DNA of 64,000 nt. Origin: Cyprinodon diabolis (taxonomy: Eukaryota > Chordata > Actinopteri > Cyprinodontiformes > Cyprinodontidae). Under the pieces are notes generated by a model. The model was given only the letters and a program-made list of their open reading frames with translations. It was not told the origin of the DNA and searched no databases. The first letter of the stretch is position 1. Each line of letters begins with the position of its first letter. The position numbers and the translations under genes are program-made. The stretch covers positions 26,796,974 to 26,860,973 of the forward strand of contig CM060065.1 of assembly GCA_030533445.1 (NCBI GenBank), given 5' to 3'. Shown here piece after piece: positions 37,619 through 48,751 of the stretch.

Positions 37619-38561
37619 TAGGGCTGGGCGATAATTCAATAATGATATATATCGATCGATAGACGTGTGGCACAATAAAAAAAAGAGGGTCGATAAAAGT
37701 TCGATAAAAAAGAAACGCAATTTTCCTTCCATCTCATTGTAGCCTAGCATGTAGGTTTATGCTAGTCACTGCTTCCTCCCAACCAATCACAATCGCGGAC
37801 ACAGGCACGCCGTCACCAAGCGACGCCCTCTCAAACCACAACACAGAGCACATGAAGATGTCGCAGCAAGGAGAGTCGGAGGATATTGTTTCAAAGAAGG
37901 GTTTTTGTAGTTCGGCAGTTTGGCAGTATTTCGGTCATGGCAAGTCGGACAAAAAACAAACCACAGTCATCTGTAAAATGTGTCGGGTCTGATAACACAA
38001 CCAACTTTTTTTTTTTTATCATCTCAGCCGCTCACAGCCGCAGGAGTACGAGCTGTGTAGGCCCCGCCGCGACTCTCCTCCGAGGAATCTTCGGGAATAT
38101 ATATATATATATATATATATTCAGTTCTGGGCAGTTTCCCACGTAGTTCTAACAATTGAGAGAAAAATGCTGAGGGGCCAGAAACTTCAAAGTAATAACT
38201 CAGGTTAAAGCAGGAAACGGGGGCGGCGGCGGGGGGGCATTTATTTATTTGTTATATTTATTTTGGTCACTTTTCTGGTCACTTTAGTTTATTCTTTGTC
38301 AGTATTTAATAATATAACCCAGGTCTCTTAAGTTATTTTTCTTTAAAACAATTCTATTATGGTTAAAAAAGTTGGTTAAATAAAGATTTAATTCGAAGTC
38401 TGTGTTTGTGTTTTTTTTATTAAAATTAAATCATTTAGCAATATTATAAAAAGTCCAGGCAGAGCTGCACATAAAATATGGTTTCAAATCTTTTCAATAA
38501 TTATCAATATCGATCAATATGCATTTTTTTTAATCCTTTTTTTCTATATCGCCCAGCCCTA
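37619..38561. mobile_element. hAT element, internally deleted, with 8-bp target duplication
   Basis: Inverted ends TAGGGCTGGGCGATA and TATCGCCCAGCCCTA bound a 943-bp unit. CTAACCAG is repeated exactly on both sides (37611-37618 and 38562-38569), the 8-bp duplication expected of hAT. Inside are a BED-finger exon remnant (37759-37992) and an AT dinucleotide run (38098-38120). Most of the transposase is missing, so the copy is non-autonomous. Confidence 0.93.
37759..37992 (+). pseudogene. hAT transposase N-terminal BED zinc-finger remnant
   Basis: A 77-codon frame ends in a typical first half of a BED zinc finger: SAVWQYFGHGKSDKKQTTVI followed by CKMCR. BED fingers bind DNA at the N-terminus of hAT transposases and of the domesticated ZBED proteins. 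The frame then hits a stop at 37990-37992. Just beyond it NTTNFFF-like text continues in a shifted frame before a T-run. No catalytic or dimerisation part follows. It looks like an exon left behind by internal deletion. Confidence 0.7.
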
Positions 38562-38566
38562 CTAAC

Positions 38567-40300
38567 CAGTAGTGATTCCAGGAATTTTTTTTGGGGTGGC
38601 CAAGGGGTGGCTGAACGGCTCACGCTTGATGCAAAGACATTCTTCACTGGAAAAAATCTAAATCTAGATAAGTCATTTTTTCTTAAAATAAGTGCATTTG
38701 TTCTTGGATTAAGTATGTAAAAGAGACATTTTGCCAATGGAACAAGACAATTTACATTTAAAATAAGAAAACACAGTTGCATTGTCTTATTTCAAGTGTA
38801 TGTTATCTAATTATCTTATTTTAAGAGTAAAATACTCATTCCATTGGCAAACTATCTCATTTACCTACTCAAATTAAGGGTAAATACACCTAATTTAAGA
38901 AATTTTTACTTATTTCTAGATCATTTTTCCAGTGTTCACAGAAAATGAGGCGTCTATCACAGTGCCTGCAGCATTATTACTCCGTGTGTCTTTCCCCCTG
39001 TTCGAAGTAGAAAACACAGCCGCTTATAAATTCATCAAAGCATCTTCATGCTGTTTAAGAGGGACAGTAATTTTTTCCCACAATGGTCGTTTCTTAATTC
39101 ACAAGAACGCGAGTACGGTTTCGTATCCTCACCAAGTATGTTCTTGACAAGAACACATAAAAGTATGGACTAAGGGAGAACAGGAGCACGCAGCATAAAT
39201 ATGGGATAATCAGAACAGAAGCATACTCGTGATGTCAACACACGCTTGGCTGGTCTGGAGCTGCATTTCAGTTCCTGTTTTCAATAGTCTCTAAACATCA
39301 GAATTTTATTATTTTTTTAAATCACAGACTAAATCAGTAAATGGGTGATATAGTGACGCTTGAATGTACAATGTTCTTGCCTTAAATGATCTTAAAACGT
39401 ACTTTTATAGAACAACGGCAACAGAAAAGAGAACTTTTAACTTAATGCTCTGAGCACTGCAGCTGGAAGCTGCTGCTGCCGCAGTGCATGCTGGGACAGC
39501 TGTCAGTCTTGAGAAAGGACAAGTCTGCTCTGATGCAGACTCGGTAAAGAGGGAGGGGCGAGAACAACATCCAGGGACTTTTCTTGGTCTTGTGTTCTTG
39601 TGACTTAGAACAGTACTAGGGCTGAGGCTGATGACGTATCACGGGCACATGAAAACACACAAGTACACATATTGAGAAATGGCCAATGTGTTGATAGTGA
39701 TGATATTTATGTCTCTAGATGCTTATATTTGTGAACCTTCATTAGCAGGAGCATCTGCTTGCTCGCCATGTTTTTCGCGCAGCTCCATCTTCATAGTTAC
39801 TAATTTTCCTAGGTGCATGCAGTGCACTATCTATATTTTCCAAATAAATCACTGAATGCAGACCAGATTTTCTTTGGGATCCTTGCTGAAAAAGCTATGC
39901 ACATATTTATATATTTGTGTTGTTTAAATTAATTCATGGTTCTATATAATATATATTAAATGGGTTGAGCAATGTTAGCTAATTACATAGAAGACTCCTA
40001 GGCGACTGCAGAGAAAAAGTCTCCCCTATAAAATTTAAAAACTAATTTAAAAGAAAAGAACAATCTGTATTATTCCTCCTTATTGTAGTTTATTGTTGGA
40101 AATTATTTTTTGCTGAATGTTTGTATTTTGGTTAATATACCCGCGTTAAAATGTCAGAGTAGTAAAATGTCACTGCTGCCACCATCAGGCTTAAAAGAGA
40201 ACTGCTTGTTCCAGGGGTATCGTATTAATTCCTCAGGGGTGGCCAATGATTGGCCTGTGGTGGCCATGGCCCCCAGGACACCCCTCTAGGTCTGCCCCTG
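38567..40300. mobile_element. Older hAT-like element split by later insertions
   Basis: The right end (ACCCCTCTAGGTCTGCCCCTG at 40280-40300) is the complement of the CAGGGGCAGA start typical of a fish hAT group. The left end, CAGTAGTGATTCCAGG at 38567 followed by GGGGTGGCCAAGGGGTGGC, is a diverged match. Flanks CTGCTAAC (37608-37615, before the younger hAT) and CAGCTAGC (40301-40308) agree at six of eight positions. Boundaries are tentative. No transposase frame survives. Confidence 0.4.
38645..38934. mobile_element. Palindromic MITE (CACTGGAAAAA ends)
   Basis: The 290-bp unit begins CACTGGAAAAAATCTA and ends TCATTTTTCCAGTG. Further inside, TTTTGCCAATGGAA (38730-38743) and its complement TTCCATTGGCAAA (38839-38851) continue the inverted symmetry, so the element is largely one imperfect palindrome. 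It is non-coding. A clear target duplication was not identified. Confidence 0.75.
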
Positions 40301-40309
40301 CAGCTAGCT

Positions 40310-41520
40310 GGTCTTGTTGTTTGTACTTTAATCAAATCATTCAGATTTATATTAAAGTAACTGTGATCCACATTGAACAGGAACATTCACAGGAAGAGCT
40401 CTGATCAGGGCATATTCTCTCTCTACAGTCTAGCCTTCTTTTAGATGTAAAAATAGAAAATGTTATGAATGTAAATTGCAATAAATTATCCCTGTGACTA
40501 ATTCTATTACTAACATTAACTACCAAACACTCTTGTCTTTTTCTTCTCCACTTGAAAAGATTAACCCTCTAATAAGGCAATACTTTTCTGTCCACATTCT
40601 TTGTGAGACAGCGACAGGACCCTAGTGAGAGTTGCAGCCACGTATCATGCCCTCTCAGGCAGCCAGCAAACGTGACATGAAGTATGAGCTGGCTCACAGA
40701 CCCAAGCACACATAGACGCAGACCCACACATACCCACACACTTGTTTCACGGGTAGATAACTGGAGACCCCAGAACCTCAGTCCTGTCAGGAAAGTATTT
40801 GCTTTCCTCGTCGGCCTGTCAAGTGAACACAGACACCTAAGAGGACAAAGTCACAGATGTTTGCTTCTCATTTGCAGCTCATCTCATTTGCACATGAATC
40901 GTTTCTTTGTTTTGCATGAAATATAACCGACAAGCTCTCTTTCTTGTTTCCCATGTCAACATACTAAGCACTATAAAAGTTAAGCAAATGTGTTTCTTCC
41001 ATTTTTTTGCTTTATTTAAAGCAGAGATGTCCAAGGACAAACCTACAACTAAGCCAAATTTCCAGTATATATAAAATATCTGCACAGACCTTTCATGTAA
41101 ATTTGTGTTCAATTAAATTGGTCTGCATCACTGTTACACATGTCTGATATTATACTGAAAAATAAAGGATCCGTTAGAGGACTAAATCAAAATCAAAAGT
41201 TAAAACTATTATTTGATTTATCTGTCCTTGGCTCATTAATGCTTCAACTTTGCAGAGGTGTACTAAGGATAAAAATGATTAACTTGCACCAAAAGATCTA
41301 ATAATAGTTTTAAAAAAAGGCATAAAATATAAATCAGCATTGACATAAGAAAATATGGACATTACTCCATGCTCAATGAAACAAGAGGACAGGGAAGAGC
41401 TGCAGGAGTGATTTCATGATCAAATTAAGCATTTTTCCCATTGATATGTGTTATTTATTTTAAAAAGTATTACTTACACATGCAAAAAATGGCTTGTGAC
41501 CAGGCTGAGACAAAGAGAAA
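40310..41520. other. Non-coding DNA, no feature recognised
   Basis: Short CA-rich runs at 40687-40742. No gene supported. Confidence 0.4.
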
Positions 41521-41787
41521 GAAGTACCCAGTGTTGGGAAAGTTCTCTTTCTACGTGAACTAGTTCAAAGTTCAGTTCACACATTTTAAAATGAACTAGT
41601 TCAGTTCATAGTTCATAATTCAAAATTTTGAACTAAGTTCACAGTTCCAAAAAATGAACAAGTTCAGTTCTTTTCTTTTTTTCATTTATTGCTCAATTAC
41701 ACCATAGCCTACTGTAGAACCACAGACAGCAATTATTTTAGCAGTTGTAACACTGAAACTGTGCGTCAGATTTCATCTTCATATCCA

Positions 41788-41862
41788 TTTCCGTAAAAAA
41801 TTCAAAAAATATCCACTGGACTTACCAAGTCCAGTGGATATTTTTTGAATTTTTTACGGAAA
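41788..41862. repeat. Perfect 36-bp inverted repeat with 3-base loop
   Basis: Arms 41788-41823 and 41827-41862 are exact complements, with loop ACC between. The arm starts TTTCCGTAAAAAATTC and ends CCACTGGACTT. A 14-bp direct repeat (CATCTTCATATCCA) lies immediately left (41774-41787) and again at 41897-41910. Confidence 0.97.
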
Positions 41863-42127
41863 GACTATGACCTGGATGACTGAGAACCTTCATCAGCATC
41901 TTCATATCCAGTTTTGAATCCTTATCCAACCATTGTTTACATTAGCATTGAGGGGACAGCATTTCCCCATTGTTGCTTTAATGCTTTGTTGCTGTCCATT
42001 CACTTCACACTAGTAGCAGCTGCAGCTTTCACCCCTACAGTATATTCTCAAAAACATCAGGAAAAATGTGCTGCTTGAATGGTCTTTTTTATGAGGAATT
42101 ATTAAAAGAAAAACAGGAAAGTAGTCT

Positions 42128-42454
42128 TTAAGGTGCAAATGTTTTTTTAATTTTAATATTTTTTTCAATTTGAAATTCCATTTCAGTACATACTAAAAAG
42201 GAATCCTGGAAAATTATACCAGGCAGGTTTAACAAACAAGTTACATGAATAGTAAAACCCAAGAACATTTTACTAACACAAACTGAGGGACCAGGCTGAG
42301 GTAGTTTGCAGAGAAATGTAAGATTGTTGCCATCATCCTCACCGAACACCTGGTCATAAAACTGTTTTAAGTGATCATACTGCTGCTTTTTGGCATCCAC
42401 GGTCGCCTCCATGCTGCTGTGGCTTCCACGCTGCATTTTGTTTTGATGACGCAC
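42128..42454 (-). pseudogene. hAT transposase N-terminal remnant, BED-like
   Basis: A 108-codon frame inside the 41529-42761 hAT element. Its N-terminal half has the look of a BED-type finger start (KQFYDQVFGEDDGNNLTFLC), but the second cysteine expected after FLCK is replaced by proline. It then continues as low-complexity lysine-rich sequence. No catalytic domain is present. The assignment rests on the motif shape and its position in a hAT element. Confidence 0.45.
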
Positions 42455-42920
42455 GCGGCTGTAGGCTACGACACTGGTAGCTGGTGTTGCCAGATTGGGT
42501 GTTTTCCCCCGCTACATATACATACATAAGGCCTGTTTACGGTGTGATTTAGCCGGGGTTTCGCCTGGAGGGCTGTAAAGAAATCTGGCAACCTATTGAA
42601 CGGAGTTGAACTGAGAGAGCAAGCCGTTCACAGACACCAGAAAGAACGAGTTCACAATAACGTTCATCAGGCAGTAATGCAGTACGTTCAGTTCACGTTC
42701 GCCCAAAATATGAACGAGTTCATAAACTTTCGTTCAATGAACGCGTTCAGGCACAATACTGGAAGTACCAGTGTAAACTTCTCAGAGGGAAACTATATTG
42801 GGAGAACAGTCTGAGAATGATCGTAGCGCACTGGCTTCAGTGATGAAAACCCTTCCAGACATCCCGCAGCACTGATGACTTTACTCTGAGTTCTAAACAA
42901 AACTTTAGGCTTCTCCAAAG

Positions 42921-43130
42921 ATGTCCCGTGCTCTACCTGAGACTGTTGCATCTGCAGTACTTAGCTTTTTCAAGCTCAAATTGATAAAGAACCACCTGAG
43001 ATCTTTGAAGGTAGAACGATGGAGTGGACTGGCAGTGATTATTGTGAACAACAAAATTGGCTGTGAGATCTCTGGCATTGATGTCATCGATGACTTTGCA
43101 AACAAAAAGCCTGAGAAGCAGAGCTTTTAA
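42921..43130 (+). pseudogene. hAT C-terminal dimerisation-domain remnant (ZMYM1-like)
   Basis: A 69-codon frame resembles the extreme C-terminus of the hAT-derived group that also includes ZMYM1-like proteins: LPETVASAVLSFFKLKLIKN then HLRSLKVERWSGLAV, with a terminal IDVIDDFANKK. In that family this segment forms part of the dimerisation fold. Family members usually have ERSFSKL where this copy reads VLSFFKL, so it is diverged. Upstream exons are not recognisable. It lies 160 bp outside the target duplication of the neighbouring hAT element and so belongs to another insertion. Confidence 0.65.
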
Positions 43131-43334
43131 AGAGTGATTGGAGTACTGATGAAGAACAATGTTGCATAAAGTCAAATTCATTCTTCAGGTGCACGGTTTT
43201 ATATTGTTAAAACACTTTACAGTACAGTATTTTATTGTTTATCTTTTGACTCTTCACTATTATGTTATTCGTATATATTTTTTCCTGAAGTTCAAATTTG
43301 TGTGAACATTTTTTCTATAATCTCTTTGCTGCTG

Positions 43335-43395
43335 TAAACACCAGAATTTCCCCATTGTGGGACAATAAAAGGATTTCTATTCTATTCTATTCTAA
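43335..43395 (+). repeat. Retroposon 3' tail with TTCTA repeats
   Basis: CCCCATTGTGGGACAATAAA followed by TTCTATTCTATTCTATTCT is a common 3' end of fish LINE-type retroposons. Whether the 200 bp upstream belong to it is unclear. Confidence 0.55.
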
Positions 43396-43925
43396 ATGTG
43401 TTGGAGAAGGTTTATGTTTTCAAATGATGCTTTTGCATATGGCTACATACATTTACAGAGTTTTAAGAGCTGATTATTCTACAATCTGGTTTTGGAGAAC
43501 TTTTTATTTCCATTATGAAAGAATATGCTTAATATTTAATTGCTTGATTGAATGATTTCTGGTTTGAACAATTTAATGTATTAGTTTTATTTATCAAAGC
43601 AATTTATTTTGTTTGTTGTTCTGGTTAAAGGTTATTTTAACAACTTGCTTTTGCAGCTGGAACCAAAATGTATACGTAAGCCAATTTAAAACTGCTTAAC
43701 AGTTTTTTTTTTTACTTTTAGTTGCATTAGATTATGCATTGAAATAGAAGACTGTAAAAAGCAATGCCAGATTTACAATGGGTTAATTATAGCTGTGAAT
43801 GATCTGATCATTGGCCTGCTGCTTGCAGCAACAGATATTATTGGAAGAAATAGAGGGCCCAAAAATCTAATATTGCTTAGGGCCCAGTGGAGGCTCCCAA
43901 AGCTTTTGGCAGAATGTATTATGGT
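43396..43925. other. Non-coding DNA
   Basis: No gene or repeat recognised. Confidence 0.4.
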
Positions 43926-43929
43926 CTTA

Positions 43930-44480
43930 AGGAACCAAAGTCAAATCTTTGGACATAGTTGTAAAAGCTAACTTTGACAAAAAACAGCAATGAGCATCAC
44001 CAAAGGATTACCACACTCACAGTGAAACACGGTAGCGGTCGCATCATGCTCTGTGGCTACTTTTCTCTTGATTGTAGCAGTGCTTTTGTTCTGTTGAAAT
44101 TGGTTATGAAAAGCTCTAAATTCCAGTCAGTTTTAATCAAAATCCTTGAGGGTCTACTAGAAAGCTGAAGATGAAGAGAGATTTTTTTATTTTTCAGTGT
44201 CAGTGTCTATAAATCTAAATACAAGTTACAATAATCAAAATCATGGCTTCATTAGAAGTATATTTTGGACAGGTTAGGAGCTAATTCTGACAACAGCAAA
44301 ACCCTTTGGGTAAAAGTAGGAATTATTTGTTGGACTTTTACAAGGCAGAGCAACAAATACTATCAAACCCTCTTAATAGAGTTAGAATCCTTCTAAAGAA
44401 GACCCAATGATGAAACAATAAAGCTATATTTAGATTCAGGGTGTATGGAAAACGTTTGTTAAAGACTTTTAGATTCTTTT
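43930..44480 (+). mobile_element. Decayed Tc1-like relic
   Basis: A 64-codon frame (43974-44168) holds TLTVKHGSGRIMLCGYFS, the conserved block after the first catalytic aspartate of Tc1 transposases. Downstream, GCTGAAGATGAAGAG and AATCATGGCTTCATTAGAAG echo the rest of a known fish Tc1 family and its terminus. The second and third catalytic residues are lost. Ends not defined. Confidence 0.6.
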
Positions 44481-44489
44481 TTCCCAATT

Positions 44490-46950
44490 TCTCAACACAG
44501 ACTTATTTTTCAGGTAAACTGTCCAGAATATGCAACATGCAAGGTGCAAATCTCTTGAAAATATTTATCATCAGCTGTTTCCCTTCACAAAAATTGAGAA
44601 TTTAAAAGGGTTGTTCAAACACTGGGTTTGAAGCTGAGAGAAATTATTTTAGGTGGAGAGCTCAGGCTGTAATCATATCTGTAAAAAAACTGTTATGGGG
44701 TAATTTTTTTAATCTCCTTAAAAATATGTCACAGACTTCAGAGAATGGAAAAGAATGAGCTCAGACTTCGTAACCTGGCAGACATAATCAAATCATTGTG
44801 CAGAGGGCCGAACTTGCATTAAACGCCAGTCTATACATCATACTGTATATCTAATTTAAGGCTGAGTGGACGGCTCTTTGAAGACGAAGTTTTGAAATCA
44901 CATTCCAGTTTCCCCTCCCAAACAGCAAATTATGCAGGACGTGTGATTTCTAACTCTGAGTTGGAGCAAATCATTTGCAGACTACTTCATGAGGAGCTTA
45001 ATAATCTGAGTTGAGGGTTCTGGGATCTGGTTGAAGTATAAACAACGTCCTCATCAATGGGCAATGTAAAGAAAAAAATAATGTTTTATGCTGGGCTCCA
45101 CCTCAAAAGCATCTACAGATATTATGAGTCCAATAAGAAAGCATAGGAGCGTCTACATCAAAAAAGACCATAATTGGTAACAGTTTGTAAATGTATATAA
45201 GCAAGGTATCATGTAATTAATCCCAGCACAATGGGGATTCTCTGCAGAGCATGCTTGCGTATTTGTTATCTAACGTCACTGTGGGGCCACTCTTGGAGCC
45301 CATCAGATACAGTTTCTAAATACCCAGCCATTACATGTTTTCTTTAACTCTTTAAAACATCTTCCGCCTTACTTCAGCCACAATTACTAAAGGTTATCAA
45401 AGGGCATCTATCACCAAACTGTGACCTGAACAAACCCACCCTAACTTCCCTTCCAAAGGTGCCTCAGCGCCTGATTTCTTCCTCATTACAACCCTTAACC
45501 CATTTCAGGTTGTTTAAATTAGGAAAGTTTGAAGTCGTCTACCGAGAGCATTTGAAAGATGCTGAATGTAGCTGGCACTTCTTATCTACCACATATTAGC
45601 AGCTGAGAAATGGTGTGTGCCATATTCCATTAGCCTGCTGCCGTCCCATCATTGCCTGCCATTCCCTGCAAAAACATGATCCAAATGCAGTCCAGATGTC
45701 TCAGCCATCAAGCCTTAATAACTCACTACCCCACATTAATCTTATCATGTGAGTAATGGAATCCTGTCTGATAACATCTCAGCGGGCTTCAAAATATAAG
45801 TTCCTTCAGCTGACCAATACTCATTGCCCCCCCCCCCCCTTAATGAGCCTCAAGCCTAAAGCCTAACTATTAAATCCCTTTAATTCAAATAAAATACTAT
45901 TTTTAAGTTACCCAAAGAAAATCTGTTCTATTATCAGTTTATGTACAATAACTTCTCAACTCTGTTTAATATTATTATCATTCTGTTTTTTTAGAAAACG
46001 TTGGAGTTCTAAACTGGAAGTGATAAATGGGGAGTATTTTTCATATTTGCCTTGAAATTTCCTTATCTACATCTACATTTTTTTCCACATAACTCAAGCG
46101 TGCTCCTTTATCACATCTCTATGATATATGAAGTCTATATTTTCTTAAGACATGTTTTTGTTTCTGCAGTTCGTAAATGCGCTTGGTTGTAAAAAAAAAA
46201 AAAAAAAAAAAAAGACAAATCCCTGATAATTTACATGGTTACACTGCTTTGGTTTGCCTATTTTTGTTGGGTATGTTTTCTTTAACAATGAATATGTGCA
46301 GATTTACCACAAGTAAATATCCCCACTGTAGATACCTGGTAAATCAAAAACTAAGCAACCAAACTGGGCTCAAGTAGAATTTACATCCACATGGAGCTAG
46401 ATAAGTTATCAGCACAGAAAAGCTGAATGAGCCATAACAGATGTTTTACTTATGGAGGAGGAAAGGTAGATGAGCTGGGTGTAAACAACAAACCCAGCCT
46501 AAAACCACAAACTAAGTAGCTTTAATTTCATTTCATTATATTATACTTACATGTGATAGTATTTCCAGCCATTTCTATTCATATGACTTTGTTGATATGA
46601 GTGGAATTTAATTACGTTTCAAGATGTTCCAAGGAATAAGTGCACTTAGCTGCTTTATGGGGCCCCAGTCCAAAGTGTGTTTGGGTGTGCACTAGCAATA
46701 GCACATTTAGATTTCCTCTAAATCTGGGCTGGCAATTGAATTAAAGTTTACAGGATACCAACCATTTTTTTACCCCTGTAAAAACTACAAAATAAAAGTG
46801 GGTCAGAGAAATAACTTTGTGCCTTTGGGGGGAATTTTGTATTTAACTGGATTTGCAAAAACATCCTGAAGCGTTTTTCACATTTTCACAGTGATGTAAG
46901 CCTCAAATACTTTCACTGGTGAAAAATGACAAAAGGTGCAACATCTTTAA
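44490..46950. other. Non-coding DNA with a candidate conserved block
   Basis: 44740-45830 is low in repeats and moderately GC-rich compared with the surroundings, without an open frame, and could contain conserved regulatory sequence. A C11 run at 45828-45838 and an A-run of about 23 at 46190-46213 follow. Confidence 0.35.
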
Positions 46951-46960
46951 AGGTTATAAC

Positions 46961-47259
46961 TAGTGTTGCACCAACACTGCACTAAAATGGTGGTATCAGT
47001 ATCGGCGAGTGCTGACAAATAGGGAACCGATACCATTTTGAGAGCCAAAAGTTTATCTAACTATTGTCACTCATTCCAGGTAGGCAATAAAAAGGCAGGC
47101 AGCAGCTTAAGAAAGCCATGATGGCAATTATTTTTACATCCATGTAGTATGCAGTTCTTCATATAAACACACACATCAATTTCAAACAGATGGTATCGGC
47201 CGATACTGCACAGCCAGGTATCGGTATTGGGGCCAAAAAATGGCATCGGCGCAACACTA
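46961..47259. mobile_element. Small hAT-type MITE
   Basis: A 299-bp unit with inverted ends TAGTGTTGCACC and GCGCAACACTA. The flanks GTTATAAC (46953-46960) and GTAATAAC (47260-47267) match at seven of eight bases. Inside, TATCGG/CCGATA motifs recur, including a palindromic GTATCGGCCGATAC near 47193. Non-coding. Confidence 0.85.
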
Positions 47260-47780
47260 GTAATAACTAGTGTATGTAGCACTCACAATACGCATTATTG
47301 TAGTATGTATCTGTCAAATAGCCTTTCACTTTTTGATGTGAAAAGTAAAAAAAAAAAACAGATGAATGATACAAGAATCGATATAAAATTAAAACAAGGA
47401 TCCTGAATCTCAAAACCCAAAATACGCCGCCGTAAGCAACCTAATTTCATTTTTGTATACACTCGGTGTATACAAAAGGAGAATGAAGTTGGTCTAAGTC
47501 TAAAATCCAAACTCAACACTTTGAATGTAATGAAAAGTTCATCCTGACTTCTCATTATCTAAAGGAATAAATCTGAAAAACAAACCTTTAAAAAGTGTCA
47601 ATCTATAAACTCTATCCATTTCTTTTCAGCTTTAAAATTTTATAACATTTGAAAACCTTATTTTGCGAACAGAAATGTTCTTATTGGTTAAGCCTCTTTA
47701 CTTGGCCCCCTAGACATATCTAGGGGGCCACTGTTATGTGGTTGGGGGAGTTGTTGTGTCTTTCGTTAACTGTGGTGGTG

Positions 47781-47870
47781 GTGGTGGGGGGTTCTTTTGT
47801 AAGCACAGGGTGGTGGGGGGACGCTTTCATAAGAGTAGGGTGTGAGGGAGGCTGCTTTCGTAAGGGCAGG
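47781..47870. repeat. 30-bp minisatellite, three units
   Basis: Three consecutive 30-base units (47781-47810, 47811-47840, 47841-47870) share a G-rich start, a CTTTCGTAAG-like middle and a GGG end. Units differ at several positions, so the array is old. Confidence 0.75.
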
Positions 47871-48354
47871 GGTTGGAAAGAGGTGGAACTTAAAAAAACA
47901 GAAGTCACCTCCAGGATGGACCAGCAGCTCCGCCTCCCATGTTGGGGCTCGTTTTGGTCTGGATGCTTTCTTCCCCTTATACTCATCAGCTATTCACTAT
48001 ATTAACACTCCCCTACCTTAATACACTTTTATTTACATTTCTTAACACAAGATGCTCTATCATCATTTTTCTCTACTTCTACTAATATCGTACTTCACTT
48101 AATCACTAAAAAATTTGAGTCATATTTAAGTTCTGTGGTGTGGGTGACCAAATATCTGTACAGCGTACAAATAAAGCTGAGCAGAATTAAAGAGGGTAAG
48201 TCAATATGTCAGTGAATATATATATATTTATAATAGTGGGAATGTTTAGAAAGCAAGTTATAATAAAATAAAAACATGGAATCTTACATCTAATAGGTCA
48301 CTTATGAAAGGTAGATCAGTAACGTCAAAGACAGCAGATGCCTAAAATGAAGGT

Positions 48355-48360
48355 TTTATT
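48355..48360 (-). promoter_or_regulatory. polr2m: Candidate polr2m polyadenylation signal
   Basis: AATAAA on the minus strand about 390 bases past the polr2m stop codon. It is the nearest canonical hexamer I noticed, but no transcript evidence is available. Confidence 0.35.
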
Positions 48361-48751
48361 TAGAGTTCACATTTTGTACCTCTGTGGTATAAAAAAATGG
48401 AAGAAGTTTATATTTGTTTTTTTGATGAGGTTTCAATTTGATATAATCGACAAAATAAGGCTAAAGCTTAATATAAACTATGGCAGACTCAAAATAAGTT
48501 ATAATGTCCCCATTTTCAATGTTTTCTCAAGGTACTCCCTTCAGAGTGATTAAGAATTCACATTTCACTGTACGTGCTTTATACTAGAAAAACTTGGCAA
48601 CAAGGTCTTTGCTAGATATGTGAAGAAAAGACTGATTTCCACTCTTAAAGAGACCCTAGTCTTCCAATGTATAATCTTAAACCATGAGGTCCAAAGGCTG
48701 TTTACCCCAGAGGCCAAGGTTACACTGTGTTCCCAAGCTGTCCATCCAGAA

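Larger units (their letters stand above)
41529..42761. mobile_element. hAT element, internally deleted, with 8-bp target duplication
   Basis: GAAGTACC is repeated exactly on both sides (41521-41528 and 42762-42769). The ends CAGTGTTGGG and, on the complementary strand, CAGTATTGTG are inverted matches. Subterminal regions carry many GTTCA/TGAAC motifs on both sides (41570-41670 and 42640-42750), probable transposase-binding repeats. The interior (1233 bp total) holds a BED-like coding remnant on the minus strand and a perfect 36-bp hairpin. Confidence 0.93.
47268..48750. other. Non-coding DNA downstream of polr2m
   Basis: Contains an 11-bp stem palindrome (47703-47713 with 47720-47730), a three-copy 30-bp tandem repeat (47781-47870), and the presumed 3' UTR of polr2m towards 48340. 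Confidence 0.5.
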
